A stretch of 64,000 nt of DNA from Ahaetulla prasina (GCF_028640845.1 NC_080546.1:15969520-16033519), one strand, 5' to 3'; numbered from the stretch's first letter, positions 1 to 11,336 are shown. Numbers and translations: made by a program. The notes: a model not told the origin generated them from the sequence alone.

Positions 1-81
1 GGAGGGAATGAGGATTTTGCAGTATCCTTCCCCTGCCACGCCCACAGAACTGGTAGGGAAAAATTTTGAATTTCACCCCTG
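1..81. mobile_element. hAT-type MITE (GTGGG end family), right end only
   Basis: The window opens inside a MITE of the family seen complete at 4613-4882. It has the same internal text around CAGTATCCTTCCCCTGCC and ends in a degraded TTTCACCCCTG. The left end is outside the window. Confidence 0.7.
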
Positions 82-198
82 CCCAAATCCCCTTATCTTA
101 TCTAGGGATTTCTACCTGAATGTGGTTCCTAATTATTTTCATGGGTGCTGGATATTTCTCCAATTTCACTTTTTTTTTTTTTTTACATATTCACACAG

Positions 199-272
199 GG
201 GCTGAATGAATTAGTGAAGCAGGTGAAGAATTTGCCGCTTGTCAACTTTAATCTACTCAAGTACATTTGCAG
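199..272 (+). CDS. ARHGAP24: ARHGAP24 internal coding exon (RhoGAP domain, part 1)
   Basis: This 74-nt exon encodes GLNELVKQVKNLPLVNFNLL followed by KYICR, part of the RhoGAP domain of ARHGAP24 (FilGAP), which stimulates GTP hydrolysis by Rac downstream of ROCK and filamin A. A pyrimidine-rich tract and CACACAG acceptor precede it and a GTAAAT donor follows. The last two bases (AG) are completed by the first base of the exon at 3431 to give Arg, so the phases fit. The catalytic Arg-finger exon and the N-terminal PH domain must lie left of the window. The paralogues ARHGAP22 and ARHGAP25 are similar here; the downstream exons decide for ARHGAP24. Confidence 0.9.
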
Positions 273-633
273 GTAAATCACTCTGAACCAAAAAAAAAAA
301 AAAACAACCATACTATGGCTGCGCCCAATATATCAGCCCAATTGCTTTCAGCACTTTCATTAGGATAATTGCAGACTGGTTGATTATTGTTTTATTTTAT
401 TTGTCTCTGAATCCTTATTACAAGTATGAGAGGCTATAGGGAGACTACAATCTCTGAGCATTGGCTAGAAATGTTGAACCCTCCAGTGCCACCACATCAG
501 GATATACTACATCGATAAAATCTAGCGATTCCATCCACTTCTCTTTTGTATTTAGCAAGATGTAGTAATTTCCCAGATTATGATTATCTGGACTGCAATG
601 CTGTGATGTTTAGTCTAATGGTCTTCAGACAGG
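273..633. other. intron, no recognised element
   Basis: ARHGAP24 intron sequence. Apart from a short A-run near 291-304 I see no repeat, gene or structure that I can name. Confidence 0.5.
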
Positions 634-920
634 TGTCAGGGTTCCAAGGAACACCCCCAATGAAATAAAGCTCTGAGGCTTGAGGTTCCTCAAAGTTCCA
701 ATTTATTAGAGATGTCATGTTGGCACAGCTGGGAAAACCCAAAACTGAAAGCTTCTAGGTTTTCCACACCCAGTTGACGGTTCACAGCCCTGCCCCACAC
801 CCACAAGTTCATCACATTGTCCAATCAACTCTTCACACTCACTTGGATACAATCCAATTTCCCCAGCTAAAATATGTGGCAATTAAGAAGCAAAAAGAAA
901 ATTTCCTTCCAAAACTGACA
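634..920 (-). mobile_element. solo LTR (TGTCAG/CTGACA family), degraded
   Basis: It begins TGTCAGGGTTCC and ends CTGACA, the same ends as the better preserved copy at 11337-11715, with closely similar sequence over its first 150 bp. Flanking 5-mers are acagg and gtagg, an imperfect duplication. TTTATT near 702 suggests the retroelement is read on the minus strand. No internal region or coding capacity is present. Confidence 0.6.
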
Positions 921-972
921 GTAGGTTTGATTGTGGTTACCATTATCCTCTACAAGAGGGGTGTCAAACTCA

Positions 973-1236
973 AAGCCGTGGTAGCTCAGGCTGTAAAGAA
1001 GCCTGTTATTAGAACACAGCAGCCTGCAATTACTGCAGGTTCAAGCCCGGCCCAAGGTTGACTCAGCCTTCCATCCTTTATAAGGTAGGTAAAATGAGGA
1101 CCCAGATTGTTGTGGGGGGCAATAAGTTGACTTTGTAAATATACAAATAGAATGAGACTATTGCCTTATACACTGTAAGCTGCCCTGAGTCTTCGGAGAA
1201 GGGCGGGATATAAATGTAAATAAATTTTTTTTAAAA
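973..1236 (+). mobile_element. tRNA-derived SINE with CR1-like 3' tail
   Basis: The head GTGGTAGCTCAGGCTGTAAA resembles a tRNA A box and GGTTCAAGCCC a B box. The body carries a GTAAAATGAGGACCCAG segment and the tail reads CTGAGTCTTCGGAGAAGGGC before an A/T-rich end. The tail matches the CR1 3' ends at 36485 and 53080, suggesting CR1 machinery mobilised it. It sits inside the flanking hAT MITE and is therefore younger. Confidence 0.8.
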
Positions 1237-1553
1237 AGCCCAGGGGGGCAGATTTGACCCTCAGGGTGCTTAGATCTGGCCCGTGGGGCTGCCCTTGAAA
1301 CAGCGAAGGACTGGCCCGTGGTGCCTCTGCCAGCAAAAATGGAGCTCGGGAGGACGGCATGGGCTCTCTCGCATGGGGCTAGGAAAACAAATTCAAAACA
1401 AAACAAAAGGAAAAATGCATTTGAGCATGCAAGAAGGGACAGGAAAGGAGAAAGGGAAAGAAGAAAGACGAAGAAAAAGAAGGCAAGATGGGAAGAGAGC
1501 ATGGAAGGAAAAAGAAGGAAAGAGGGGAAGAAAGAAGAAAGGATAATGAAGTG

Positions 1554-1636
1554 GGAAGGAAGGAAGGAAGGAAGGAAGGAAGGAAGGAAGGAAGGAAGGA
1601 AGGAAGGAAGGAAGGAAGGAAGGAAGGAAGGAAGGA
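1554..1636. repeat. (AAGG)n microsatellite
   Basis: About 21 uninterrupted AAGG units, preceded by a purine-rich, partly degenerate GAAA/GGAA tract from about 1435. Open frames through it are artefacts of the 4-base period. Confidence 0.97.
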
Positions 1637-1818
1637 GATTATAATGAGAGGGAGGGAGAGTCTGAGGGAAGTCCTGCCTTAGCACTTGGCCACCACAGGT
1701 GCCCCGACACAAGTGATGTCAAGCTGGCAACGCCTACCCTGGCCACACGCATCCCGACCCCCCGAGGTTGCACACAACCCTGATGCGTCCCTCAATGAAA
1801 TCGAGTTTGACACCCCTG

Positions 1819-2982
1819 CTCTGCAACAAAGCCTTCTTGCCAAAAATGATGGAAGTTATGATCCAGTCCCTCCCGAAAGCAGCATGGTTTGCCCTAGCTA
1901 GAAGGGAATCACGACAAACCCCCAAAACTGTTATTGGACGAACATGTGGTTGGAACTTTGGAAAACCATTTTTGTGCCAGTATAATAACATTTGCATTGG
2001 TTCTTTTACATGCCATGGGCTCTCTGCTTTTGGAAGGGAGGGGTGTATAAAAACGAGGGCAATCATTTTTGAGGGAGATGTGCAGTTCAGAAATGGAGGT
2101 GAATAATTAATTAAATAAAGACATATAAGGATTTATAAGATTGGTAATAATGCTTTGTCCTTAGATTTATAACGGAAACTTAGTCAAGAAGTATGTTCCA
2201 TTGATTTCAGTGAGATGCATTAGATGGGAATTAGACTAAGATATAGACCTGGGTTCATGTATTGTGCTAAATGATGATTTTCTGAATAAGCCATAATGAT
2301 CTGGGATCATGCAACATAGTAAATCATGCTGTATAAGCTTCAGTGGTTTGATTCATACAACTTGCTAAGCCAAAACCGAAGCAAAATCGTTTAATGCTTG
2401 GTATGATCTCTTATTATAGCAAACTCACTGGAATCAATCGAGGCAATATTTAAGTCCTAAGGGTTTTAATAAATCCGTTTTATGTCTGGATGCATCTGGA
2501 TTCAATACCATATGAACAAATATAGAGAAAACATGAATAGGAGGGCAAGAATGTAGGTAGAAGTGGGTGAAGAACAGTAGTTATTCTTGGAGTCTAGCCA
2601 AAACTTTCTGATGCTCTTCTAGTTTTTATTTTTGTTTCCTTTTGTCTTTATATTTCATTTCTTTTCTTTTCTTCCAAATTCAAGCAAGGAAATTTTCTGT
2701 GGACTAAAGTAGACAAAATATAATCAATTGCACCAATGCGTGTTTCAAAGATAACAGCAAATGAGAACCAGATCAATCCTTGGAGAATAAGTTTTTTTTA
2801 AATCTTCTGTTCTGTCCTCCAGGAATTATCTGTCTTTCTCCATTTCTCCACCAAAGATATTCTCTGTGTCTTTTCTCCACTTCTAATATAAAAGCAGCTC
2901 CAGACAATAGGAGAGGTAGACCAAGAGAATTTATGTATGCGATTCCTAATTCTATTTAGCGTGATCTATCTCATGAGAATAA
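1819..2982. other. intron, mostly unassigned
   Basis: AT-rich ARHGAP24 intron sequence with a pyrimidine-rich stretch around 2620-2680. No gene or repeat end is recognised by eye. Confidence 0.4.
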
Positions 2983-3333
2983 GGACGCGGTGGCTCAGTG
3001 GCTAAGATGCTGAGCTTGTTGATTAGAAGGTCGGCAGTTCAGCAGTTCAAATCCCTAGTGCCATGTAACAGGGTGAGCTCCCGTTACTCATCCCAGCTTC
3101 TGCCAACCTAGCAGTTCGAAAGCACGTAAAAAATGCAAGTAGAAAAATAGGGACCACCTTTGGTGGGAAGGTAACAGCGTTCTGTGCGCCTTTGGTGTTT
3201 AGTCATGCCAGCCACATGACCACGGAGACGTCTTCGGACAGAGCTGGCTTTTTGGCTTAGAAACGGAGATGAGCACCGCCCCCTAGAGTCGGGAACGACT
3301 AGCACGTATGTGCGGGGTAACCTTTACCTTTAA
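2983..3333 (+). mobile_element. Sauria-type SINE, near full length
   Basis: It begins GGACGCGGTGGCTCAGTGGC (A box), has a GTTCAAATCCC B box near 3043, a conserved body (GGGACCACCTTTGGTGGGAA), and ends GTCGGGAACGACTAGCACG followed by CCTTTACCTTTAA. This is the squamate Sauria/ACA SINE family, whose tail resembles the Bov-B LINE and which is thought to move with its help. It lies about 100 bp upstream of the exon at 3431, in its sense orientation. Confidence 0.9.
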
Positions 3334-3430
3334 GTTATCTAATGAGATTCTGTCATCATATGTGACTGAATCCTGGACTTTGACTCTCCTCCTGCCCTAC
3401 CTACTCCTGGTTCTTTGAATGTCTGAATAG

Positions 3431-3552
3431 ATTCCTGGATGAAGTTCAGTCCTATTCTGGAGTCAACAAAATGAGTGTGCAAAATCTGGCGACCGTGTTT
3501 GGCCCCAACATCCTCCGTCCCAAAGTAGAAGATCCTCTGACAATCATGGAAG
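3431..3552 (+). CDS. ARHGAP24: ARHGAP24 internal coding exon (RhoGAP domain, part 2)
   Basis: This 122-nt exon completes the Arg codon begun at 272, then encodes [34 protein letters not shown] and PLTIMEG. The [11 protein letters not shown] block is the conserved RhoGAP helix that packs against the bound GTPase. The acceptor is a GTCTGAATAG context and the donor is AAG|GTAAGT. The exon ends with the first base of a Gly codon that is finished at 12588. Sequence and phase match the ARHGAP24 family; intron sizes either side are 3158 and 9035 bp. Confidence 0.95.
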
Positions 3553-3750
3553 GTAAGTAGATGAGGATAAAAACGATAATTCAAATTGTCCAAATTCCAT
3601 GAAGTGTTTTGAAAGATTAAGATACAGCATGGGTAGAAGATTCTTTTCTCATGCTTACTTAAATGCATAGAAATTACCTGAAACAAACACTGGAAAATGA
3701 TGTTTTTGCTAGGTGGCAGGGCAAAATTGTAAAATTCTCCTACCCACTAT

Positions 3751-4402
3751 AGGTAGTCCTCAACTTACAACAATTCATTTAGTGACTGTTCACAGTTACA
3801 ACAGCACTGGAAAAAGTGACTTATGACCGTTTTTCACAGTTACGACCTTTCCAGCATCCCTATGATCATGTGATCAAAATTCACACGCTTGGTAACTGGT
3901 TCATATTTATGATGATTGCGGTGTCCCGGGGTCACGTGATCCCCCTTTTGCGACCTTCTGACAAGCAAAGTAAATGGGGAAGCCAGATTCGCTTAACGAC
4001 CGGGTTACTAACTTATGAACTGCAGTGATTCACTTAACAACGGTGGCAAGAAAGGTCGTAAAATGGGGAAAAACTCACTTTTTTTTTGTTTACATTTATA
4101 TCCCGCCCTTCTCCGAAGACTCAGGGCGGCTTACAGTGTGTAAGGCAATAGTCTCATTCTATTTGTATATTTACAAAGTCAACTTATTGCCCCCCCAACA
4201 ATCTGGGTCCTCATTTTACCTACCTTATAAAGGATGGAAGGCTGAGTCAACCTTGGGCCTGGTGGGGCTAGAACCTGCAGTAATTGCAGGCAGCTGTGTT
4301 TTAATAACAGGCTTCTTACAGCCTGAGCCACACCTTAACACACGTCTCACTTAACAACAGAAATTTTGGGCTCAATTGTGATCATAGGTCGAGGACTGCC
4401 TG
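3751..4402. mobile_element. MITE (GGTAGTCCTCAACTTA end family), interrupted
   Basis: It begins AGGTAGTCCTCAACTTACAA and ends GTCGAGGACTGCCT, an inverted pair. Internal blocks such as GGTCACGTGAT, CTTCTGACAAGCAAAG and GGTCGTAAAATGGGG recur in about a dozen copies across the window. A minus-strand SINE (4079-4347) splits this copy. The superfamily is not certain. Confidence 0.8.
4079..4347 (-). mobile_element. tRNA-derived SINE with CR1-like tail, inserted in a MITE
   Basis: This is the reverse complement of the SINE at 973-1236: T-run, then CCCGCCCTTCTCCGAAGACT, CTACCTTATAAAGGATGGAA and a reversed tRNA-like head near 4330. The MITE resumes on both sides with CTCACTTAACAAC. Confidence 0.8.
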
Positions 4403-4612
4403 TACTGAACTTGAAGGATCCATCCCGCGCACTGAAAAACAGCTACATATCACAAAATAGATCTAATTTCAGCATTTGAGCTTCTACAGACAAGAAAGAT
4501 TTAAAGGCAATAATCCATACATTTCCAATTTCTGAGCTGGTCTAAATGCTGTAGAGATTGAAATAAACATAATGAACTCCAGATATAATAACGGGTAATT
4601 ATTGGAACAGCT

Positions 4613-4882
4613 CAGAGGTGGGTTTCAGCAGGTTCTGACCAGTTCTGGAGAACCGGTAGCGGAAATTTTAAGTAGTTCAGAGAACTGGTAATAAAAATTC
4701 TGACTGGCCCCTCCCCCATCTCTTCTCTGCCTCCCAAGTCCCAGCTGATTGGGAGGAAATGGGGATTTTACAGTAACTTTCCCCTGGATTAGGGAGGGAA
4801 TGGTGATTTTACAGTATCCTTCCCCTGCCATGCCCACCAAGCAATGCCCACAGGTAGTAAAAATTTTTGAAACCCACTACTG
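4613..4882. mobile_element. hAT-type MITE, 270 bp
   Basis: The ends are CAGAGGTGGGTTTC and GAAACCCACTACTG. Flanking 8-mers are gaacagct (4605-4612) and gaacagcc (4883-4890), 7 of 8 identical. It is the same long form as the copies at 24092 and 27833, in opposite orientation. Confidence 0.9.
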
Positions 4883-5350
4883 GAACAGCCACTCCACATC
4901 ATTTATAAAACATTGTTAAAAACAGCATGAAGAATTATTCTTCCGGGGGGGGGCACCTTATATGTCATTGTGCGGTAACGTAATGCAGAGTTCCGCAACT
5001 TTTCCATTTTTGCGAAGCGGCGTGGGAAGAGAACAGTGGGAATAATTCTGCACAAGGGGCAGGCAAGCTTGCACAAAAAGAGTGTGCATGCATTCAATCA
5101 CTGTTCGCACAAATGGAGCATGCACGCACATACTCACCCATTGCTCACATACCACTTCCATGGCCCGGTTCAGAATGGCTCAAGGCCCGGGAGCGGGCTG
5201 CAGCTTGGGGATTGCGGACCCCTTATGTCATGGTGTCTGAGAATGACCTTGGGAGATAGGAAGCAAAAGCACGGAGTCGCCAACTGGTGTGTAAAAGATA
5301 TCTCAGCCCATAGAAGGAAGACGGTTGTGGAAAATATGTTAGAAGGGACC

Positions 5351-5899
5351 TGTTGTGGCCCACCAGTGGCCAGCAGAGCTAGCAGCCGATTCGGGCAGTG
5401 AGGAGGTTGGGGAGGAACATGGGCCAGTCCTGGAGTCTGGGGAAGGCTCTGATGAGGGTTCTGCATTGGAGGCAGAGAGGCGGCCAGGGCCATATGATAG
5501 GTATCAGCTGCCTTCGGAGTCAGATATCAGTGAGGCAGACGAACAGCTGGAGCATGTTCCCAGTGTGCGCCAGACAAAGGGAACAGCTAAGGAACAAAGG
5601 TCGACTTGGGAGTAAGGCCACAGATGGACGATGAAGAGCCCTTCCCATAGGGAATAAAAGAGGAACGAAAGGAGAGGGGTGTTTGCAGGAGACAATTAAT
5701 TCATTTCTGCATTTTGCCAGGTATTGAGGTATCTGAAAGATATTGGCCTAGTCACTCTCCAAGCCTGATAAAGTTCAGTAATTGTGAACTATCTTGAAAG
5801 ACTGTGGGAGAGGAAAGACTTTGCTGGAAAGGAATTCACTGTAAATTTATCAGGACGAGGACTCAGCTTTGTGCTGCTGGGGAAGCCTAGGTCAGAACA
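5351..5899 (+). mobile_element. solo LTR (TGTTGTG family)
   Basis: It starts TGTTGTGGCCC, as does the LTR at 57829, and appears to end GTCAGAACA. Flanks are ggacc and gggcc (4 of 5). GGGAATAAAAG near 5650 is the likely polyadenylation-signal region. Open frames inside it (5355-5634) are LTR sequence, not a gene. Confidence 0.6.
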
Positions 5900-5984
5900 G
5901 GGCCCTCCCTAGTTTTCTAGAATGTAAAATGAAAGGAATGGAGAAATATCTCAAGGGTACTGTTTCAAAAGGCAACTGAACTTT

Positions 5985-6160
5985 TTCTTGAAGATGTTTG
6001 GCTCGTCATCCAAGAAGCGTCTCGTCGGTTCCGATGAGAAGTGAAACATCCTCAAGGAAGACCATAGAAAGTCCAGTTGCCTTTTGAAGAAGCATCTTTG
6101 AGACAACCTGAATGACTGAGAATCTCCATAGATGAGCGGAAAAATACTTTCAGTCTTACA
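5985..6160. mobile_element. Penelope-like terminal fragment, degraded
   Basis: Inverted copies of a CATCCAAGAAGC / GATGAGAAGTGAAACATC motif are followed by AGTCCAGTTGCCTTTTGAAG and GACTGAGAATCTCCATAGA. The same text flanks the CR1 at 35.7-36.5 kb. A GAAAC hammerhead element is visible (6043-6047) but the rest of the core is altered. Confidence 0.6.
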
Positions 6161-6240
6161 AGATTCTGTTAAGATAGAATTAGTAATTCTGGTTGGGCTC
6201 TTGTCTGGACTACTTCATAAGGTAGTTCACATAGAAATAG

Positions 6241-6371
6241 AATGGAATAGGAATAGGAATAGGAATAGGAATAGGAATAGGAATAGGAATAGAATAGAAT
6301 AGAATAGAATAGAATAGAATAGAATAGAATAGAATAGAATAGAATAGAATAGAATAGAATAGAATAGAATT
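6241..6371. repeat. AGAAT/AGGAAT microsatellite at a CR1 tail
   Basis: Seven or so AGGAAT units change into about 16 AGAAT units. On the minus strand this is the ATTCT repeat that directly follows a CR1 3' end. Confidence 0.95.
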
Positions 6372-6605
6372 CTTTATTGGCCAAGTGTGATTGGACACAC
6401 AAGGAATTTGTCTTCGGTGCATATGCTCTCAGTGTACATAAAAGAAAAGATACGTTTATCAAGAATCATAAGGTACAACACTTAATGATAGTCATAGGGT
6501 ACAAATAAGCAATCAGGAAACAATCAATATCAATATAAATCATAAGGATACAAGCAACAAAGTTACAGTCATACAGTCATAAGTCTCTCATATTCTCATT
6601 TGAGT
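6372..6605 (-). mobile_element. snake CR1-type LINE 3' end
   Basis: On the minus strand it reads towards the microsatellite and contains ATGTACACTGAGAGCATATG, CCTTGTGTGTCCAATCACAC and TTGGCCAATAAAG. Other copies of this tail are at about 34450, 34830, 45220, 47760, 56350 and 57560, each followed by ATTCT repeats. Confidence 0.85.
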
Positions 6606-6660
6606 GTTACTTAAATAATCCAGACAGTGATTATATATAACAACAAAAGCAACTAAAATA

Positions 6661-7465
6661 ATCCCTTCTTCTCCCATTTCTTTACAATTATGGAATTCAA
6701 TTCCTTACAATGAAAGCCAGATTCTAAGGATAACAGGAGGGATAAAATTATTGTCCTTCTGGCTTTGCCGTCTCTCTTACTGCTACATATCTCTTTCCAG
6801 CTCAAGGGATCTATGATTCCAGCTGGACATCATTGGAAAAATACTAGATCTGGGTTGGCAGAATGCAGGTCTGCATATCCTGCACATTGTTAGTAATTTA
6901 GAATACTGGGGGAAATGTTTTACATTTCAGTGGTTGACAATATCAATATTAACAAGCTTGTCCATTGCTTTATGCTGCTGGGATGATAAATAAATAAACA
7001 TAAATATAAATACACAAGGGACTTGGAAGAATTGTGAACTCAATTGAGTTCTAGTAGACTCCCTAAATTGGTAGTCTTAGAATTAATTCTAAATATGTAT
7101 GTAAGAACCGGTGCATGAAAATTAATTTTAAAGTGGAACCAATGCCAGAGGGACGTGGTAGTCTCTGCTTTGCTAGATGACTTCAACCAGACACATTTGA
7201 GAGGAGTGTAAATTCCTGCACTGAGAACATGGTTGAATCTAGTGATCTAAACAATCCTGTCAAACTCTGTGCTTCTATTCCAACTTTAACTGATCTCTGG
7301 ATTCTAGTTAAAAACCGGAATCCTTCCTTCTACACCTAAAGACTCCCCAGCTCTCAATTAGATAAGTCTCTAACATTCCTGTCACAATATTAAAGTCTAA
7401 TTATGAAAGTTAAAACACTTCAATTGCTTCCAAAGATCCAGATCTAAGTTTTCATCTTAGATGCA
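6661..7465. other. intron, no recognised element
   Basis: AT-rich ARHGAP24 intron sequence. I see no clear repeat ends or coding signal. Confidence 0.4.
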
Positions 7466-7470
7466 TTTTA

Positions 7471-7718
7471 GCAACAGCACTTAGACTTATATACCGCTTC
7501 ACAGTGCTTTACAGCCCTCTCTAAGTGGTTTACAGAGTCAGCCTCTTGCCCTCAACAATCTGGGTCCTCATTTTACCAACCTTGGAAAGATGGAAGGCTG
7601 AATCAACCTTGAGCCTGTTTGCCAGTTTGAGATTCAAACTGCCAAATTGCAGGCAGTTGGCAGTCAGCACAAATACCCTGCAATACTGCATTCTAACCAC
7701 TGTGCCACCGTGGCTCTT
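7471..7718 (-). mobile_element. tRNA-derived SINE (second family)
   Basis: Reversed: a tRNA-like head (AGCCACGGTGGCACAGTGGT, GAATGCAGTATTG), then GTAAAATGAGGACCCAG and a GCACTGTGAAGCGGTATATA tail. A plus-strand copy is at 44490-44690. It differs from the SINE at 973 mainly in the tail. Confidence 0.75.
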
Positions 7719-7765
7719 TTGAACCCATTAAAGTAGCAAGAAAAAAAAATGGGCATATCTATCTT

Positions 7766-8353
7766 GTGCCTGCAGATGTTCAGATTGTCCAGGTGTTACC
7801 CCCAATTAATACAATTGAGCGTGTTCAGAAATATTTTACAAGAAGAGTCCTCCACTCCTCTGATCGCAACAAAATACCTTATGCCACCAGACTTGAAATC
7901 CTGGATTTAGAAAATTTAGAAATATGCCGCCTTCGGCATGACCTGACATTAACTCATAAAATCATCTGCTACAATGTCTTTCCTGTCGAAGACTACTTCA
8001 GCTTCAACCACAACAATACATGAGCATACAATAGATTCAAACTTAAAGTGAACCACTCCAATCTTGATTGTAGAAAATATGACTTCAGTAACAGAGTTGT
8101 TAATGCCTGGAATGCACTACCTGACTCCATAGCCTCATCCCAAAATCCCCAAAACTTTAACCTAAGACTGTCTACTGTTGACCTCACCCCATTCCTAAGA
8201 GGTCTGTTAGGGGTGTGCATAAGAGCACCAGCGTGACTACCGTTGCTGTCCTAATGTTCCCTTTGGTTGTATTCATTTTGTGTGGTTATTTCATGCTTAT
8301 ACTTATATATATTGTTGTGTTTGACAAAATAAATAAATAAATAAAAAATAAAT
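7766..8353 (+). mobile_element. CR1-clade LINE, ORF2 C-terminal remnant
   Basis: Frames at 7766-8023 and 8048-8236 encode NTIERVQKYFTRRVLHSS, TRLEILDLENLEICRLRHDL and LDCRKYDFSNRVVNAWNALP, the C-terminus of a LINE reverse-transcriptase ORF. A stop and frameshift separate them. The tail runs through GTGTGCATAAGAGCACC to a TGACAAAATAAATAAATAAA end. The fuller copy is at 53640-54560. Confidence 0.8.
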
Positions 8354-8780
8354 AAATAAATCTGAGCAGGCAGATGACTCTGCAATTCACGTGAGAAAGA
8401 AGAGTTTAATCAGCAACTTACAAACTTTCCATTTTCCATTGGCCTGATCCGCATTTGATTTTTTTTTTTTTAAAGAAGGACATCCATCTTGGTAGCTCAA
8501 TCTAGCTGGTGAATTTTGAAGCTCAGTTGTCTTTACAGCTTCCCAAGGGTAATTTCCACTAAAAGAAGCAAAGATCACATCCTAGTAGTTGTGCCCAGAT
8601 GGATCCTGTTAATTTATCCTGGCATTTGGTGTAGGTAAGCAGTCTGGTTGTGGTGGCTTTTTGGAAAGTGGGACATTAATCAACTGCTCCACTTAGTAGG
8701 ACAGGCTGTATAGTGAACTGGACCCTCATTTTACTAAAACAGCTAAGATATGTGGTTTTCCTGACCAGCCGCTGCTCCGC

Positions 8781-8995
8781 CATGATTACCTGGATATATC
8801 ATTCTGAACTAGGCTGTTGTGACCTGTCAGCAGCCGACCCCTCCAGCTGCCCGTTTTCCTGGCAGAACATTACAGGCACCCCTGACACGAGTAATGTTGA
8901 GCTGGCCACGCCCAATCTGCCATGCCCACCCTGGTCCCCTGAGATCAAACACAACCCTGATGCACCCCTCAATGAAATCGAGTTTGACACCCCTG
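8781..8995. mobile_element. hAT-type MITE (GTGTCAAACTC ends), partial
   Basis: The right end GAGTTTGACACCCCTG, with CTCAATGAAATCGAG before it, matches 1800-1818. The left end is missing or too diverged to place. Confidence 0.65.
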
Positions 8996-9000
8996 GCTTA

Positions 9001-9883
9001 TACTATAAAAAAAACATTTTGAAAATATGCTCAAAATGGCCACTCAAAGAACACCGCCCTAATTTTATTTTGAGAAATATGGAAGAAGGTGAGAAGGATT
9101 GTGAAGTGGTAGTTGCCATGTTCCACATGAAAGCTCCATAAATTAAAGAAAAGGAGTCGTGCTGCTTGGTTTCCAGGAGCGTCTGAAGAAAGCAGGCTGG
9201 CGATTCATTACCTGCATCTCGAATGACAGCCCCTCCTGACTTCCTAGAATTCACTTTGATTTATAATACCGGCAGCAACGTAGTCGCTACTCGAAGATTG
9301 GGATGCACTCTAGAGGCTGCTCAAGGTTTCATTCCGGAGTGTTTATCTATATTGATATTAAATTAATTTTACAGGTCTTGTCATTATAATATGCTGTTAA
9401 CAGTCAGCAAAACTAAATTTGTAGCAATGGGAGGCAGGGAGTTTCATCCTCTTCTTTCCGAAGGTTTCTGAGGTGGACCTCCTCTAGGGCAGGTGACCCT
9501 CCAGCCATCTGGAAGTGAACTTCAAAAAACTCTAATTAGACCATTCGTCTCTCTGCTCCATGTGGCTTTGCTCCCACCGTGTTCTCCCGGAGTTCCTCGA
9601 GGGTTTCTTTGGTTACTTGTTTTGTTCTGATGTGAAAAATGAATCTTTCGCATACTGCGCAATGCATAGAGGGTCACGTTGTATGGGCTAAACAGGGAGG
9701 CGAGAAGAATAGAGTTTGTCCTGCGTAATATGGACTTCAGTCTGCTGCGTTGTCTTACAACCCTTCAGAATTCTAAACCGGTATGGCTAATTTCAATGAC
9801 GATTCTGAGGATTTTAGTCCAACCATCAGGCATTAATATTGGTGCATAGTTAGAATAAATGTGGCATTAATAAAATGGAAACA
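9001..9883. other. intron, no recognised element
   Basis: ARHGAP24 intron with no recognised repeat end and no convincing coding frame. Confidence 0.4.
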
Positions 9884-10274
9884 TAGGAGAGACAGAGACA
9901 GAGACAGAGAGATGGGGAGGGAGAAGGAGGGAAAGAGACAAGAAGAAGAAGAGAGAGGAAGAGAGAGAGAAAGAGGGAGGGGGAGAGAGAAGAAGAGAAG
10001 GAAAGAGGGAGGGAGAGGGAGGGAGGGAGAAAGAGAAAAAGAAGAGAGAGAGAAAGAGATAAGGAAAGAGAGGAAGAGAAAGAAAGAGAAGAAGAGAGAG
10101 GAAGAGCGCGAGAAAGAGGGAGGAGAGAGACAGAGAGACAGAGATGGGGAGGAGAAGGAGGAAGAGAGAAGAAGAGAGTAAGAGAGAAAGAGAGAGAGAG
10201 AAAGAAAGAGAAGAGAAAGAGAAGAAGAGAAAGAAAGAGAGAGAGGTAGAGAGAAAGAGAAAGAAAGAGAGGGG

Positions 10275-10305
<31 letters not shown>
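9884..10305. repeat. GA-rich low-complexity tract
   Basis: About 420 bp almost purely purine on the plus strand (GAGA, GGGA, AAGA mixtures), ending in (GA)n at 10280-10304. Long frames across it are composition artefacts. Confidence 0.95.
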
Positions 10306-10309
<4 letters not shown>

Positions 10310-11219
10310 AATCACAGATGGCTTGTCCTCATAGCTACATAGTTCTATAGAAGTTTAGAAGATGTCCAGGTGAGCACCAACCTGGATTGGACTGGACTTC
10401 ATTTTCATCCTGAATTTGGACCTGTTTTGATTTTGTTCCTGGAGGAACAGGCTGTGCCGGCTTTGCTTTTCTTGCTAGCAGTGCTTACCACATCGGCCAT
10501 GCTTGCCACATCTGTGGGCCTGGTGGTGATTGTTGAGGCCACCACACTTCTACATGTTTCGTGCTCTGGCATCTCTCCCATTGTGAACATTTTTCTTTGG
10601 TGGGGGTTTGTCGGCAGCTGTGTTGGGGGGAATGACAGAGGGGATCAGAGAACCTCCTGCAGGTGCGTATAAACTGTAGACATTGATTTTTATTTTGCAA
10701 ATTATGGAATCAGAGATGAGAACGAGAGCAGAAGGGACTCAAGTCCAGCTGTTTTGAAGTTCTATAGATCATCTTTTTATCTAGTCTGTAGTAGCATATC
10801 CTGCATCAAGATTCATGCTGTTTTTTCCCCACTTAATGTAACTAATTTATAGGCAAGTGAAGTATGTCAACAATATTTAGTTCTTGTCGCTTTTTCTTCA
10901 ATGCCCTCAGCATACAGCGTTGGCTTCGTCTCCAGATAAAGCAAAAAGAAGTGGGCCAGCCCTTAAAAATTTATCCATCTATCCTACCTTTTAAAGTAAT
11001 TTAATAAAATCTATTTAAAGAGATAATGGCTGTCTCGATTCAACTTCACACTCACTGCTTCCTACCCAATTACAGGAAAACATTCGCTGGGAGAGTAAGA
11101 CAGACTGTCAAACTTCATTTACCACTGGAAATCATGGGACTTTTTAATGGAGTTATTTTGGTATACAATCAGATGCTGATCATTTCTTTTCCTAGGTTGC
11201 TCTCTTCTTAAAGTGGGAT
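10306..11219. other. intron, no recognised element
   Basis: ARHGAP24 intron. A 100-codon frame at 10370-10672 has no recognisable domain and no splice support; I do not call it a gene. Confidence 0.4.
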
Positions 11220-11286
11220 GGATGGATGGATGGAGAGGGAGGGAAGGAGGGAAGGGAGGGAGGGAGAGGGGGAGAAGAGAGAGAGA
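11220..11286. repeat. GGAT/GGGA simple repeat
   Basis: Four GGAT units followed by a G/A-rich run. Confidence 0.9.
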
Positions 11287-11336
11287 ACCTACGGTATTTT
11301 GCACAAAGATTATTTTATGTGATATAAACATCATCA

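Larger units (their letters stand above)
956..1818. mobile_element. hAT-type MITE (GTGTCAAACTC ends) split by a SINE and an AAGG expansion
   Basis: The left end is GAGGGGTGTCAAACTC and the right end is GAGTTTGACACCCCTG, a matching inverted pair. The flanking 8-mers are ctctacaa (948-955) and ctctgcaa (1819-1826), 7 of 8 identical, as expected for hAT insertion. A tRNA-derived SINE interrupts it near the left end (about 973-1236) and an AAGG microsatellite grew in the middle. Confidence 0.8.

Noticed and set aside
1158..1712. 184-codon frame on the minus strand
   Set aside because: It crosses an AAGG microsatellite and MITE and SINE sequence; the FLPS repeat is the microsatellite.
2983..3060. 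tRNA gene
   Set aside because: A- and B-box-like motifs belong to a SINE head; no full cloverleaf and a SINE body follows. The same applies to 973, 7471, 31344 and 44490.
5355..5634. Acidic 78-86-codon frames
   Set aside because: They lie inside a solo LTR with TGTTGTG ends.
9833..10315. 160-codon Ser/Leu-rich frame and its plus-strand counterpart
   Set aside because: Produced by a GA-rich low-complexity tract; no domain or splice evidence.
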